DNA of 64,000 nucleotides from an uncultured Rhizobium sp. (GTDB taxonomy: Bacteria; Pseudomonadota; Alphaproteobacteria; Rhizobiales; Rhizobiaceae): assembly GCA_945952045.1 (NCBI GenBank), contig CAMFHE010000004.1, positions 124,001 to 188,000 on the forward strand, written 5' to 3'. The stretch's first letter is position 1, and each line of letters opens with the position of its first letter. The translations under genes were made by a program, and so were the position numbers. The notes beneath the pieces are model-generated. The model was not told the origin of the DNA. It worked only from the letters and a program-made list of their open reading frames with translations, and searched no databases. Shown here in pieces: positions 39,262-47,941 of the stretch.

Positions 39262-41211
39262 ATGAAAACCAGCGATAGTGATGTTTTCGATCTTTTTTCA
39301 AAGACATATGCAAGCGGTGCCCAGGAAGAGCTAAGCCTGCAGGAATATCTTCTGGCCTGCCGTGATGACAAGAGCATGTATGCGACCGCGCCGGAGCGTA
39401 TGGTCGCCGCCATCGGCCAACCCACCCTGATCGACACCAGCGCCGACGAACGCCTCGGGCGCGTCTTCGCCAACAGAACCATCAAGATCTATCCGTCATT
39501 TGCGGATTTCTACGGCATGGAAGACACCGTCGAGCGAATCGTCGGCTACTTCCGCTATGCCGCGCAAGGCCTGGAAGAGCGCAAGCAGATCCTCTATCTG
39601 CTGGGGCCGGTGGGCGGCGGTAAATCGTCGCTGGCCGAGCGCCTCAAGAAGCTGATGGAAGAGCAGCCGATCTATACGCTGGCCATCGACGGCAAGATCA
39701 GCCCGGTCTTCGAATCGCCGCTCGGTCTCTTCAGCCGCGATCGCATGGGCGATCTGCTCGAAGACAAATACGGCATCGCCAAGCGGCGCCTGACCGGCCT
39801 GATCTCGCCCTGGGCGGCCAAGCGCCTCGACGAGATCGGCGGCGATATCTCGAAATTCAGCGTCGTCAAGCTGATGCCCTCGCGCCTGCGCCAGATCGGC
39901 ATCGCCAAGACCGAGCCCGGCGACGAGAACAACCAGGATATCTCGACGCTGGTCGGCAAGGTCGACATCCGCCAGCTGGAAAATTACAGCCAGGCCGATC
40001 CGGATGCCTATTCCTATAGCGGCGGCCTGAACCGCACGACGCAGGGGCTGCTGGAATTCGTCGAAATGTTCAAGGCGCCGATCAAGGTGCTGCATCCGCT
40101 GCTGACCGCCACCCAGGAAGGCAGCTATAACGGCACCGAGAATTTCGGGGCCTTCCCCTATCAGGGCATCGTGCTTGCCCACTCCAACGAATCCGAATGG
40201 CTGCAGTTCAAGCACAACAAGAACAACGAGGCCTTCCTCGACCGTATTCTCGTCGTCAAGGTGCCCTATTGCCTGCGGGTGACGGAGGAACGGCAGATCT
40301 ATGAAAAGCTGCTGCGCGAAAGCGAGCTCTCAGACAGCCCTTGCGCGCCGGAAGTTCTGGAAAACCTGTCGCGCTTCACCGTCGCCACCCGCCTGACGCG
40401 GCATGAGAATTCGCCGACCTATACAAAGATGCGCGTCTATGACGGCGAAAACCTGAAGGACACCGATCCCAAGGCGAAATCGCTGCAGGAATACCGCGAT
40501 GCCGCCGGCGTCGACGAGGGCATGACCGGGATTTCCACCCGCTTCGCCTTCAAGGTGCTGTCGGAAACCTTCAACTACGACACCAAGGAGGTCTCCGCCG
40601 ATCCTGTCCACCTGATGTATATCCTCGAACAGGCGATCCGCCGCGAGCAGTTTCCCAAGGAGATCGAGGCCAATTATCTCGATTTCATCCGCTCGGAGAT
40701 CGCAAGCCGCTATGCCGAATTCATCGGCCACGAGATCCAGAAGGCCTATCTGGAATCCTATAGCGAATACGGCCAAAACCTTTTCGACCGCTACATCTCC
40801 TATGCCGATGCCTGGCTGGAGGATCAGGATTTCAAGGATACCGACACCGGCCAGATCCTCAACCGCGAGATCCTCGACAGCGAGCTGTCGCAGATCGAAA
40901 AACCGGCCGGCATCGCCAATCCGAAGGACTTCCGCAACGAGGTCGTCAAGTTCACCCTGCGCGCCCGCGCCCGCAACGGCGGCAAGAACCCGGCCTGGAC
41001 GAGTTACGAAAAGCTTCGCGAGGTGATCGAGAAGCGTATGTTCGGCCAGGTGGAAGACCTGCTCCCCGTCATATCCTTCGGTTCGAAGAAAGACAGCTCG
41101 ACCGAAAAGCAGCATGCCGAATTCGTCGATCGCATGACCGCGCGCGGCTACACCGTGCGTCAGGTCCGGCGGCTGGTGGATTGGTACATGCGGGTCAACA
41201 AGGCCGGCTGA
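39262..41211 (+). CDS. prkA: PrkA serine protein kinase
   Basis: A 649-residue AAA-like protein kinase/ATPase, first gene of the conserved prkA-yeaH-spoVR set. The P-loop LLGPVGGGKSS is at residues about 112-122, with a sensor region downstream, and the C-terminal 250 residues form the PrkA kinase-like domain. Homologues phosphorylate or remodel protein targets in stress, nitrogen starvation and sporulation. The start at 39262 follows GGGAGAG; an earlier ATG at 39202 is upstream of the promoter motif. An EcfG promoter precedes it. Confidence 0.93.
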   Translation: MKTSDSDVFDLFSKTYASGAQEELSLQEYLLACRDDKSMYATAPERMVAAIGQPTLIDTSADERLGRVFANRTIKIYPSFADFYGMEDTVERIVGYFRYAAQGLEERKQILYLLGPVGGGKSSLAERLKKLMEEQPIYTLAIDGKISPVFESPLGLFSRDRMGDLLEDKYGIAKRRLTGLISPWAAKRLDEIGGDISKFSVVKLMPSRLRQIGIAKTEPGDENNQDISTLVGKVDIRQLENYSQADPDAYSYSGGLNRTTQGLLEFVEMFKAPIKVLHPLLTATQEGSYNGTENFGAFPYQGIVLAHSNESEWLQFKHNKNNEAFLDRILVVKVPYCLRVTEERQIYEKLLRESELSDSPCAPEVLENLSRFTVATRLTRHENSPTYTKMRVYDGENLKDTDPKAKSLQEYRDAAGVDEGMTGISTRFAFKVLSETFNYDTKEVSADPVHLMYILEQAIRREQFPKEIEANYLDFIRSEIASRYAEFIGHEIQKAYLESYSEYGQNLFDRYISYADAWLEDQDFKDTDTGQILNREILDSELSQIEKPAGIANPKDFRNEVVKFTLRARARNGGKNPAWTSYEKLREVIEKRMFGQVEDLLPVISFGSKKDSSTEKQHAEFVDRMTARGYTVRQVRRLVDWYMRVNKAG

Positions 41212-41344
41212 ATGCGGGCGCCATGCCGGCGCCGCCTGCTGTCACCGGCAGGTCTGGCGCGCCGGCGTGGCGTGAAAGCGAACGGAGTGAGCGTTTCCGC
41301 CCCACGGCAAGAAAAGCGGCGACGCTCCGGAGCGGGGATTGCCC

Positions 41345-42667
41345 ATGCCGAATTTCATCGACCGCCGGCTGAATCCGAAGGATCGCAGCCTTGGCAACCG
41401 GCAACGTTTCCTCAAGCGCGTGCATGACGAGTTGAAGCGGGCGATCCGCGACCAGGTGAAAACCGACAAGATCGCCGATGTCGATGCCTCGCATGTCGTG
41501 CCGGTGCCCAAGCGCGGCGCAGACGAACCGAGCTTCCGCCATGCCTCCGGCAGCGGCGAGCGTCACCATGTCCTGCCCGGAAACGAGAACTTCTCGCCCG
41601 GAGACCGCATCAACAAGCCCGATGGCGGCGGCGGAGGCGGCGGGGCCGGCAAGGGCGCCGGACGCGGCGAGAGCGACGACGAATTCCTCTTCATCCTGTC
41701 GCGCGAAGAGGTACTCGACCTGTTCTTCGAGGATCTGGAGCTTCCCGACCTCATCAAGCTCAATCTCAAGGAAACCGTGACCTACAAGCCGCATCGCGTC
41801 GGCTTCACCACCTCGGGAACGCCGAGCAACATCAATGTCGGGCGCACCATGCGCAACAGTTTCGGCCGGCGCATCGCGCTCAGACGCCCGAGCGAAACCG
41901 AATATCAGGCCGTCGCCGACGAGATCGCCGAACTGGAAAAGGCGCGACCGCCGACCCAGCAGCAGCGCCGGCGGCTGACGCTTCTGCGCGAGGAACTGGA
42001 CCTTTTGGAGCGCCGCCGCAAGCGCATCGCCTATGTCGATCCCGTCGACGTGCGCTTCAACCGCTTCGACCGCCAGCCAGTGCCCAATGCCAGCGCCGTG
42101 ATGTTCTGCCTGATGGACGTTTCGGCCTCGATGGGCGAGCGCGAAAAGGATCTCGCCAAGCGTTTCTTCGTGCTGCTGCACCTGTTCCTCAAGCGCCGCT
42201 ACAAGAGGATCGACATCGTCTTCATCCGCCACACCGACGAGGCGCATGAGGTGGACGAGGAAACCTTCTTCTTCAGCAAGCAGAGCGGCGGCACGGTCGT
42301 ATCGACAGCGCTTGAGGAAATGCAGCGCATCATCCTCGACCGCTACCCCTCCAACATCTGGAATATCTATGCCGCGCAGGCCTCCGACGGCGACAATGCC
42401 ACCGGCGATTCCGAGCGTTGCGCCGCGCTTCTGCGCGACGAGCTGATGAAGCTTTGCCAGTATTACGCCTATGTCGAGATCATCGACGAGCGCGAAAGCG
42501 AGATTTTCGGCGCGACCGACAATGGAACGTCGCTGTGGCGCGCCTATCGGACCGTCGATGGCGAGGTGGCGAATTTCCAGATGACCCGCATCGCAAGGCC
42601 CTCCGACATCTATCCCGTGTTCCGCAAACTCTTTGCCCGGCATCAGGCCGTGCAATCGCGCCGTTGA
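41345..42667 (+). CDS. yeaH: YeaH/YhbH family protein (DUF444, VWA-like)
   Basis: A 440-residue DUF444 protein. The N-terminal 100 residues are basic and glycine-rich (GGGGGGGAGKGAGRG) and probably flexible. The C-terminal half resembles a von Willebrand A domain with the metal motif DVSAS in MFCLMDVSASMGE. It is the partner gene of prkA and spoVR in many bacteria; the three proteins are thought to act together in stress. The start at 41345 fits the family N-terminus MPNFIDRRLN. It follows prkA by 133 bp and spoVR follows by 12 bp. Confidence 0.9.
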   Translation: MPNFIDRRLNPKDRSLGNRQRFLKRVHDELKRAIRDQVKTDKIADVDASHVVPVPKRGADEPSFRHASGSGERHHVLPGNENFSPGDRINKPDGGGGGGGAGKGAGRGESDDEFLFILSREEVLDLFFEDLELPDLIKLNLKETVTYKPHRVGFTTSGTPSNINVGRTMRNSFGRRIALRRPSETEYQAVADEIAELEKARPPTQQQRRRLTLLREELDLLERRRKRIAYVDPVDVRFNRFDRQPVPNASAVMFCLMDVSASMGEREKDLAKRFFVLLHLFLKRRYKRIDIVFIRHTDEAHEVDEETFFFSKQSGGTVVSTALEEMQRIILDRYPSNIWNIYAAQASDGDNATGDSERCAALLRDELMKLCQYYAYVEIIDERESEIFGATDNGTSLWRAYRTVDGEVANFQMTRIARPSDIYPVFRKLFARHQAVQSRR

Positions 42668-42679
42668 GGGGAAGACCAT

Positions 42680-44212
42680 ATGGCAAAGCCCGGCTCCGCC
42701 CTGTTGTTCGATGGTTCGGAATGGAATTTTGCAACGCTGTCGCGCGCCTATGAGGCCATCGAGGAAATCGCCATCGGTGAAATGGGCCTCGACGTCTATC
42801 CCAACCAGATCGAGATCATCTCCTCGGAACAGATGCTCGACGCCTATTCCTCGATCGGCATGCCGCTGATGTATCAGCACTGGTCCTTCGGCAAGCGTTT
42901 CGTCTTCGAAAGCCAGCTGTATCGCAAGGGCAGACGCGGTCTGGCCTATGAGCTGGTGATCAATTCCAACCCCTGCATCACCTATCTCATGGAAGAAAAC
43001 ACCATGCCGATGCAGGCTTTGGTGACCGCGCACGCCTCCTTCGGCCACAATCATTTCTTCAAGAACAACTATCTCTTCCGGCAATGGACCGATGCGGGCG
43101 CCATTCTTGGCTATATGGATTTCGCCAAGAAATACATCGCCCGCTGCGAGGAGCGGCATGGCACGCATGCGGTGGAGGAGATCCTCGACGCGGCCCATGC
43201 GCTGATGGATCAGGGCGTCTTCCACTATCGCCGCCCGCCGCGCCTGTCATCGGAAAAGGTGACGGAGCGGGCGCGCGAACGCCTCGAATACGAGGAGCAG
43301 ACCTATAGCGACCTCTGGCGCACCCTGCCGACGGCCGCCGGCAGCAATGGCGTCGAGGAGGCCGAGCGCGAGGCGCTGGAGCGCAAGAAGGTTCTCAACC
43401 TTCCCGAGGAAAACCTGCTCTATTTCCTCGAAAAGCACAGCCTGATCCTCGAACCCTGGCAGCGGGAAATCCTGCGCATCGTCCGCGTCATCGCCCAGTA
43501 TTTCTATCCGCAGGGGCAGACCAAGGTGATGAACGAGGGCTGCGCGACCTATGTGCATTACACGATCATCAACCGGCTGTTCGATCAGGGACGGATGAGC
43601 GAAGGCGCGATGCTGGAGCTGCTGGCCAGCCACGCCAACGTCGTCTTCCAGCCGAGCTTCGACGACCCGCGCTATTCGGGCATCAACCCTTACGCGCTGG
43701 GTTTTGCGATGATGCAGGATATCGAGCGCATCGCCACCAAGCCGACGGCGGAGGATCGCGACTGGTTTCCCGACATCGCCGGCAATGGCGACCCGATGGG
43801 CACGCTGATCGACGCCTGGGAAAACCATCGCGACGAATCCTTCGTGCTGCAATATCTCAGCCCCTCGCTGATGCGCAAATTCCGCATGTTCCACCTCTCC
43901 GACAGGGCGAACGACCGTTACCTCGAGGTCGCCTCGATCCACAACGAGCGCGGCTATGCCAATGTCCGCGCAGCGCTCGCCCGCGCCTACGATCCCGGCA
44001 GCCATCGGCCAGATATCCAGGTGATCGACGTCGACCTGCTCGGCGACCGCCAGCTTCGCCTCAAGCATACGATCAAGAACGGCATGATGCTGGACGAAGC
44101 CAACCGAACCGCAACGCTCGCCCATATCCGCCGCCTCTGGGGCTACGAAGTCAGCCTCGCCGGGATCGATGGTTCAACGGGATCGAAGGTCTACGAGCAA
44201 TCGGTTCCGTGA
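42680..44212 (+). CDS. spoVR: SpoVR family protein
   Basis: A 510-residue SpoVR protein. Conserved blocks include NPCITYLMEENT, VTAHASFGHNHFFKNN and MNEGCATYVHYTIINRL with histidines that may bind metal. In Bacillus SpoVR is needed for spore cortex formation; in Gram-negative bacteria it travels with prkA and yeaH as a stress module. It starts after GAGGGGA, 12 bp from yeaH, and ends the operon. Confidence 0.92.
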   Translation: MAKPGSALLFDGSEWNFATLSRAYEAIEEIAIGEMGLDVYPNQIEIISSEQMLDAYSSIGMPLMYQHWSFGKRFVFESQLYRKGRRGLAYELVINSNPCITYLMEENTMPMQALVTAHASFGHNHFFKNNYLFRQWTDAGAILGYMDFAKKYIARCEERHGTHAVEEILDAAHALMDQGVFHYRRPPRLSSEKVTERARERLEYEEQTYSDLWRTLPTAAGSNGVEEAEREALERKKVLNLPEENLLYFLEKHSLILEPWQREILRIVRVIAQYFYPQGQTKVMNEGCATYVHYTIINRLFDQGRMSEGAMLELLASHANVVFQPSFDDPRYSGINPYALGFAMMQDIERIATKPTAEDRDWFPDIAGNGDPMGTLIDAWENHRDESFVLQYLSPSLMRKFRMFHLSDRANDRYLEVASIHNERGYANVRAALARAYDPGSHRPDIQVIDVDLLGDRQLRLKHTIKNGMMLDEANRTATLAHIRRLWGYEVSLAGIDGSTGSKVYEQSVP

Positions 44213-44306
44213 AGGCGGGGGCAAGGGACATGCCGTGGCGGCCTCCTCAAGCAAGACGCGCCGGTGAGGCAAATCTCCTCTCGCCGCATGCGGGGTGAGG
44301 GGTAAA

Positions 44307-44320
44307 CCGACGCGCGTCGG
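44307..44320. promoter_or_regulatory. 14-bp palindrome after spoVR
   Basis: CCGACGCGCGTCGG is a perfect palindrome in the 172-bp gap between spoVR and the secreted-protein gene. It could be an operator for the latter, but a repeat-family sequence lies just before it, so this is tentative. Confidence 0.3.
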
Positions 44321-44384
44321 ATCGAGGGAACTTCGCCCCCGCCACCGCGTTCGATCTTGATGCCCCCTCGCGCCGGAGCCGACC

Positions 44385-44891
44385 ATGCCCAGACTAGCCG
44401 CCCTCATCCCGCTCGTTTTCCTGCTCTTGCCCGGCATCTCCAAAGCCGCGAGCGAGGGAGATTTCCTGAAAGGCTTGCAGGGCGCCTATAGCGGGCAGGG
44501 GACGGTGCGGCTGCGCACCAATACCGGCGCCATCAAGGTGAACTGCACCTTCAACGCGACGTCGTCGGCCACGTCGCTGGCGCTGAACGGCCGCTGCCGG
44601 GGGCTGGTGCTGGTGTCGCGCAGCGTCGGCGCGGATCTGATGCTGAGCGGCAGCCGCTATAGCGGCACCTATACCGGCGCGCGCTCCGGCCCGGCCGCAC
44701 TTTCCGGCACGCGGCGCGGCAATGCGCTGCGGCTGGCGATCCGCTGGGCCAAGCCGCTCAATGGCGACCGTGACGCATCGCTGGTCGTGGAGCGCGTCGG
44801 CCAGCGCGGCCTGACGCTGACGATCACCGACCGTGACCCGGCTTCGGGAAAGACCGTGGTCACCAGCAATATCGTCCTGCAACGCAAGTAA
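44385..44891 (+). CDS. Secreted hypothetical protein (168 aa)
   Basis: A 168-residue exported protein with a clear signal peptide (LIPLVFLLLPGISKAAS). The mature part is beta-rich with repeated glycine and threonine turns (GTVRLRTNTGAIKVNC, ALNGRCRGLVLVSR) and two cysteines that may bond. I recognise the type as a rhizobial periplasmic protein but cannot assign a function. The start follows CGGAG. It stands 172 bp after spoVR and 75 bp before msrC; a shared role is not evident. Confidence 0.7.
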   Translation: MPRLAALIPLVFLLLPGISKAASEGDFLKGLQGAYSGQGTVRLRTNTGAIKVNCTFNATSSATSLALNGRCRGLVLVSRSVGADLMLSGSRYSGTYTGARSGPAALSGTRRGNALRLAIRWAKPLNGDRDASLVVERVGQRGLTLTITDRDPASGKTVVTSNIVLQRK

Positions 44892-44966
44892 ATGCGTCGC
44901 TGGTGATTTTTCGCGCTGCACCTTTCGCTGTGAGCCGCTATGTTCGGGCAAACAGCGAGGACAGAC

Positions 44967-45458
44967 ATGTTTGTAGCCCAGAAAATCGACACCCAAGACA
45001 AGGCCGGCTTTTATCGCGAGCTTCTCGCCCAGGCCGAAGGCCTGCTGCATGGCGAGGCCGATGCGATCGCCAATGCCGCCAATCTCTCGGCGCTGATCTA
45101 CGATGCCGTGCCCGAACTCAACTGGGCCGGCTTCTATTTCCTGAAAACCCCGGGCGAACTGGTTCTCGGCCCCTTCCAGGGCAAGGTCGCCTGCGTGCGC
45201 ATCCCGGTCGGCAAGGGTGTCTGCGGCAGCGCGGTCAAAGAGGCGCGCAGCATGCTGGTGCCGGATGTGCATGATTTTCCCGGCCATATCGCCTGCGACG
45301 CCGCCTCGCGCTCCGAGCTGGTCGTGCCGCTGATGCGCGATGGCAAGGTGTTCGGCGTGCTCGATCTCGACAGCCCGGTTCCTGGCCGTTTCACGGCTGA
45401 CGACCAGAACGGTTTCGAGGCGCTTGCCGCGCTCTATGTCGCGGCAAGCGAGGCTTGA
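44967..45458 (+). CDS. msrC: Free methionine-(R)-sulfoxide reductase (GAF domain)
   Basis: A 163-residue GAF-domain enzyme that reduces free methionine-R-sulfoxide, using cysteines for a sulfenic-acid/disulfide mechanism. Evidence: LNWAGFYFLKTPGELVLGPF, the cysteines in KVACVRIPVGKGVCGS and HIACDAASRSELVVP, and the C-terminal LDLDSPVPGRFTADD. The length is normal for YebR/fRMsr. The start at 44967 is chosen because GCGAGGAC lies ahead; an earlier ATG at 44940 is out of place. It fits a protective role next to the stress operon. Confidence 0.88.
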   Translation: MFVAQKIDTQDKAGFYRELLAQAEGLLHGEADAIANAANLSALIYDAVPELNWAGFYFLKTPGELVLGPFQGKVACVRIPVGKGVCGSAVKEARSMLVPDVHDFPGHIACDAASRSELVVPLMRDGKVFGVLDLDSPVPGRFTADDQNGFEALAALYVAASEA

Positions 45459-45470
45459 TTTAAGCCCGTA

Positions 45471-45680
45471 TCAGTCGACGGCGACCATGACGTCGGATGC
45501 CTTGACGACCGCATAGGCGTCGCCGCCGGCGACCAGACCCAGTTCGTCCACCGCCTCGTTGGTGATCGAGGCGGTGACGACGACGCCATTGCCGATGTCG
45601 ATGCGGACATGGGCGGTTGTCGCGCCCTTGGTGACTTCGACGACCTTGCCCTTGAGGCGATTGCGCGCGCTGATCTTCAT
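45471..45680 (-). CDS. Mop/TOBE molybdate-binding protein (molbindin)
   Basis: A 69-residue protein that is one complete Mop domain: ARNRLKGKVVEVTKGATTAH, the ITNEAVDELGL turn and the YAVVKASDVMVAV end. Molbindins store or buffer molybdate as oligomers in the cytoplasm. The start at 45680 follows GGAGAAG; the longer reading to 45794 passes through a repeat palindrome. No mod transport genes are in the window. Confidence 0.85.
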   Translation of the reverse strand: MKISARNRLKGKVVEVTKGATTAHVRIDIGNGVVVTASITNEAVDELGLVAGGDAYAVVKASDVMVAVD

Positions 45681-45757
45681 GATTCTTCTCCGAAAAAGTT
45701 GAACGCAGGGCGTTATAGCATTTCCGCAACCGGCCGGTACGTGTTTTCCGGGCGAAA

Positions 45758-45802
45758 GCATATCGCGCAAAAGTGTGAAGCGGCTTTGCGACAACGATAT
45801 GC
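45758..45802. repeat. RIME-like palindrome upstream of the molbindin gene
   Basis: Outer arms GCATATCG (45758-45765) and CGATATGC (45795-45802) and inner arms CGCAAA and TTTGCG pair around a AAGTGTGAAGCGG core. The same core lies in the phnH-tail element at 48537, so the two are copies of one family. Confidence 0.7.
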
Positions 45803-45836
45803 GAAAAATAAAAAACGCGCGAAAAAGTGCGAAATG

Positions 45837-46319
45837 TCAGGCGCGGCGGCCGCTGCGGCGTCGGGCGCTGAGCACGCCGCCGCCCTTGTTTCTGCCGCAA
45901 TAGGCCCAGTTGCGCCGCGCGCCGGTATCGACATGGACGATGCCGTTGCAATAGCGGCCGATGCCGCCGATGCCGGGGGCGGACCGCGCCGCCGCAAGGA
46001 TGGTGCGTTCGGACACGCCGGGCACGCGGATATCCGCCGCCTGGCAGCTGCGATGCAGCGAGCCGTGCCGGCTGGCCTGCGGCCGGTGTCCCGAGGTCAC
46101 CACCGGTCTTTGCCCGGTGCGGGCGGCGATATGGGTGAGAATGGCGCGCAGGCGCGGCGAAAAGCAGCCGGCGCGAACGCTGACGGTCTGGGTCGCATAG
46201 GCGAGCGAGATGCTGTGGTTGGGAAGGCTGGCCTTGCGACGCCGCTCCTGCGCTTCTCCGGGCGTGAAGAAGGACAAGGTGAGCAGACAGGTCAGCGCTA
46301 TCGAAAAAACATGACGCAT
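45837..46319 (-). CDS. D-Ala-D-Ala carboxypeptidase-like M15 family protein
   Basis: A 160-residue exported protein with a signal peptide (MRHVFSIALTCLLTLSFF). The mature part has the metallopeptidase pattern of the M15/YcbK group: SGHRP, SCQAADIRVPG (metal histidine/aspartate) and HVDTG. This small family trims peptidoglycan cross-links or stem peptides in the periplasm. The length is shorter than VanY, typical of M15A/C-like proteins. The start at 46319 follows AGGGGG; the reading upstream to 46421 is antisense noise. Confidence 0.75.
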   Translation of the reverse strand: MRHVFSIALTCLLTLSFFTPGEAQERRRKASLPNHSISLAYATQTVSVRAGCFSPRLRAILTHIAARTGQRPVVTSGHRPQASRHGSLHRSCQAADIRVPGVSERTILAAARSAPGIGGIGRYCNGIVHVDTGARRNWAYCGRNKGGGVLSARRRSGRRA

Positions 46320-46649
46320 TGCAATCCCCCTTTTGCAGATGCCCCGCTGGCTTGGGCGGCCGGATAAAACCGGGCCGACGCCGAAATCTTCGGCGGTCAT
46401 TGCCATGCGAGGCGCGCGCATGGGCCATCGGACGAGGCCCTTCCGTGTGAATGCGGGTCACCAAGGGCAGGGTAAATTCATCCCAAATAAAGCATTTTTG
46501 TGAAAGATTATGCTTATAACTCGAAAGAGTTAAGCCGAAAAATAGCCACTTTTAGCATATAAAGCGGGGATATTGAGGATAATATTCCAATAGTAGAGGA
46601 AGCGTCATCATTTTGCCGCAGCCGGCGATGACGCCATTTCGCGCGTGCA
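46320..46649. other. Intergenic region between the M15 protein and phnF
   Basis: 330 bases, with the middle unusually AT-rich. It contains a small hairpin TAACTC/GAGTTA with a GAAA loop (46517-46532) and the stem-loop at 46602-46634. No gene is supported. Confidence 0.55.
46602..46634 (-). terminator. Possible terminator of phnF
   Basis: GCGTCATC (46602-46609) pairs perfectly with GATGACGC (46627-46634) around a 17-base loop, starting about 15 bp after the phnF stop on the minus strand. The T-tract is weak (TTCCTCT), so termination would be partial. Confidence 0.4.
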
Positions 46650-47387
46650 TCAGCCCATGGTGGGCGACGTGTTCTGCAGCACAAGCTCCATGCGGTCGGC
46701 GAGGAATTTGGTGCGGATGGCCTGCACGGGACGGCCCTGCAGGTCTTCATCCACCGCCCGGCTGATCAGCAGGATGGCGTCGGACGGGCAGCTCAGCAAA
46801 TCGGCGTCCTTCATCGAGACGCGCTCGGCGGTCAGCCGCGTTTCGCGGCGGCGATAATCCGAAAGTCCCTCGCGCTTCAATGCCTCGGTGATCGACCCGG
46901 TCTCGGCATAGGCATCGATGATGCCCGGAAAACGCTCGGCCGAAAAATGCGACACCGAGCGCGACAAGGGTACGCCTTCGACGACGGCCAGGCTTTCCAG
47001 CCGGTGCAGGGCCGTGCCCGGCCGGCATTCCAGAAGCTCGGCCATGGTCGCATCGGCAGCGACGCGCTCGGCGCGGATCAGGCGGCCGGACGGCTCCAGT
47101 GACTGTTTCACCATGCTTTCCGAAAAGCGCGTGCGCGCCCCGATGGGATAGACGATCCGGGGCTTGGCGGCATTGACGAAGGTGCCGCGACCGCGCTCGG
47201 CCCGCACCAGTCCTTCGGCGGCAAGGGCCGCCAGCGCGCGCCGCACGGTATGGCGGTTGACGCTGAAGCGGGCGGCGAGATCGGTCTCCGGCGGCAGGGC
47301 TTGCGTGATGCTGCCGTCATGGATTGCGCTGCGGATGTCGTCGGCGACGCGCCGCCAGAGCGCGATGCCGTCTGTTTCAGGGCTCAT
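46650..47387 (-). CDS. phnF: PhnF, phosphonate operon regulator (GntR/HutC)
   Basis: A 245-residue GntR-family regulator. The N-terminal winged helix (ARFSVNRHTVRRALAALAAE) is followed by a UTRA effector domain (SVSHFSAERFPGIIDAYAET, ISRAVDEDLQGRPVQ). It is divergent from phnG, the standard place for PhnF, which represses phn genes when phosphonate or phosphate products are absent. A suitable operator lies 68 bp from its start, between the two genes. Confidence 0.92.
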   Translation of the reverse strand: MSPETDGIALWRRVADDIRSAIHDGSITQALPPETDLAARFSVNRHTVRRALAALAAEGLVRAERGRGTFVNAAKPRIVYPIGARTRFSESMVKQSLEPSGRLIRAERVAADATMAELLECRPGTALHRLESLAVVEGVPLSRSVSHFSAERFPGIIDAYAETGSITEALKREGLSDYRRRETRLTAERVSMKDADLLSCPSDAILLISRAVDEDLQGRPVQAIRTKFLADRMELVLQNTSPTMG

Positions 47388-47404
47388 CTCTTAACCTTCG
47401 TAAA

Positions 47405-47422
47405 TTGTCATCATGCCGTCAT
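47405..47422. promoter_or_regulatory. Pho box (PhoB binding site)
   Basis: TTGTCAT-CATG-CCGTCAT matches the Pho box CTGTCAT-N4-CTGTCAT in 12 of 14 positions with the right 11-bp spacing. A TTAAAA-type -10 region follows about 10 bp downstream, as in PhoB-activated promoters. Confidence 0.7.
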
Positions 47423-47454
47423 GGCTGCGGTGTTAAAACCTACATCAGATCAGA

Positions 47455-47472
47455 TGTATAGACAACTAGACA
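47455..47472. promoter_or_regulatory. Candidate PhnF operator
   Basis: TGTATAG and CTAGACA form an inverted repeat around ACAA (TGTnTAG-N4-CTAnACA), just before phnG and downstream of the predicted transcription start. GntR/HutC-family regulators such as PhnF bind sites of this kind. Confidence 0.6.
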
Positions 47473-47488
47473 AATAAAGATTGTTCCC

Positions 47489-47941
47489 ATGCAGGCCACC
47501 GCCCCGGATCGAAAACGAATGCTCGACGCCCTGCTGTCATCGGCGACCCAGCCGCTGACCCAGGCCTATGAAGCGCTTTCCGACACCATGCCGCAGGCTC
47601 TGCCGGTGCGCGGCCCCGAAATCGGCATGGTCATGCTGCGCGGCCGCATCGGCGGCGGCGGCCAGCCGTTCAACCTTGGCGAGGCGACGGTCACCCGCGC
47701 CACCGTGCGGCTGGAAAGCGGCGAGATCGGCCACGCCGTGCTGCTCGGCCGCGACATGAACAAGGCGCGCATGGTCGCCCATCTCGATGCGCTTGCCCAG
47801 CGCGACGACTGGCGGGCGACCGTCGAGACCCGTTTCGTCACCCCCGCGCTGGAAGCGGAAGTCGAAGCGCAGCGCCGGCAGACGGAAGAGGTCGAGGCAA
47901 CCCGCGTCGATTTCTTCACCATGGTTCGCGGAGAAGACTGA
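47489..47941 (+). CDS. phnG: PhnG, C-P lyase complex subunit
   Basis: A 150-residue subunit of the carbon-phosphorus lyase core complex (PhnGHIJ), which converts alkylphosphonates with ATP into ribosyl-triphosphate intermediates. The family pattern is visible in PVRGPEIGMVMLRGRIGG and FNLGEATVTRATV. It is the first gene of the operon; its stop overlaps the phnH start (TGATG). The ribosome-binding site is weak. Confidence 0.93.
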   Translation: MQATAPDRKRMLDALLSSATQPLTQAYEALSDTMPQALPVRGPEIGMVMLRGRIGGGGQPFNLGEATVTRATVRLESGEIGHAVLLGRDMNKARMVAHLDALAQRDDWRATVETRFVTPALEAEVEAQRRQTEEVEATRVDFFTMVRGED

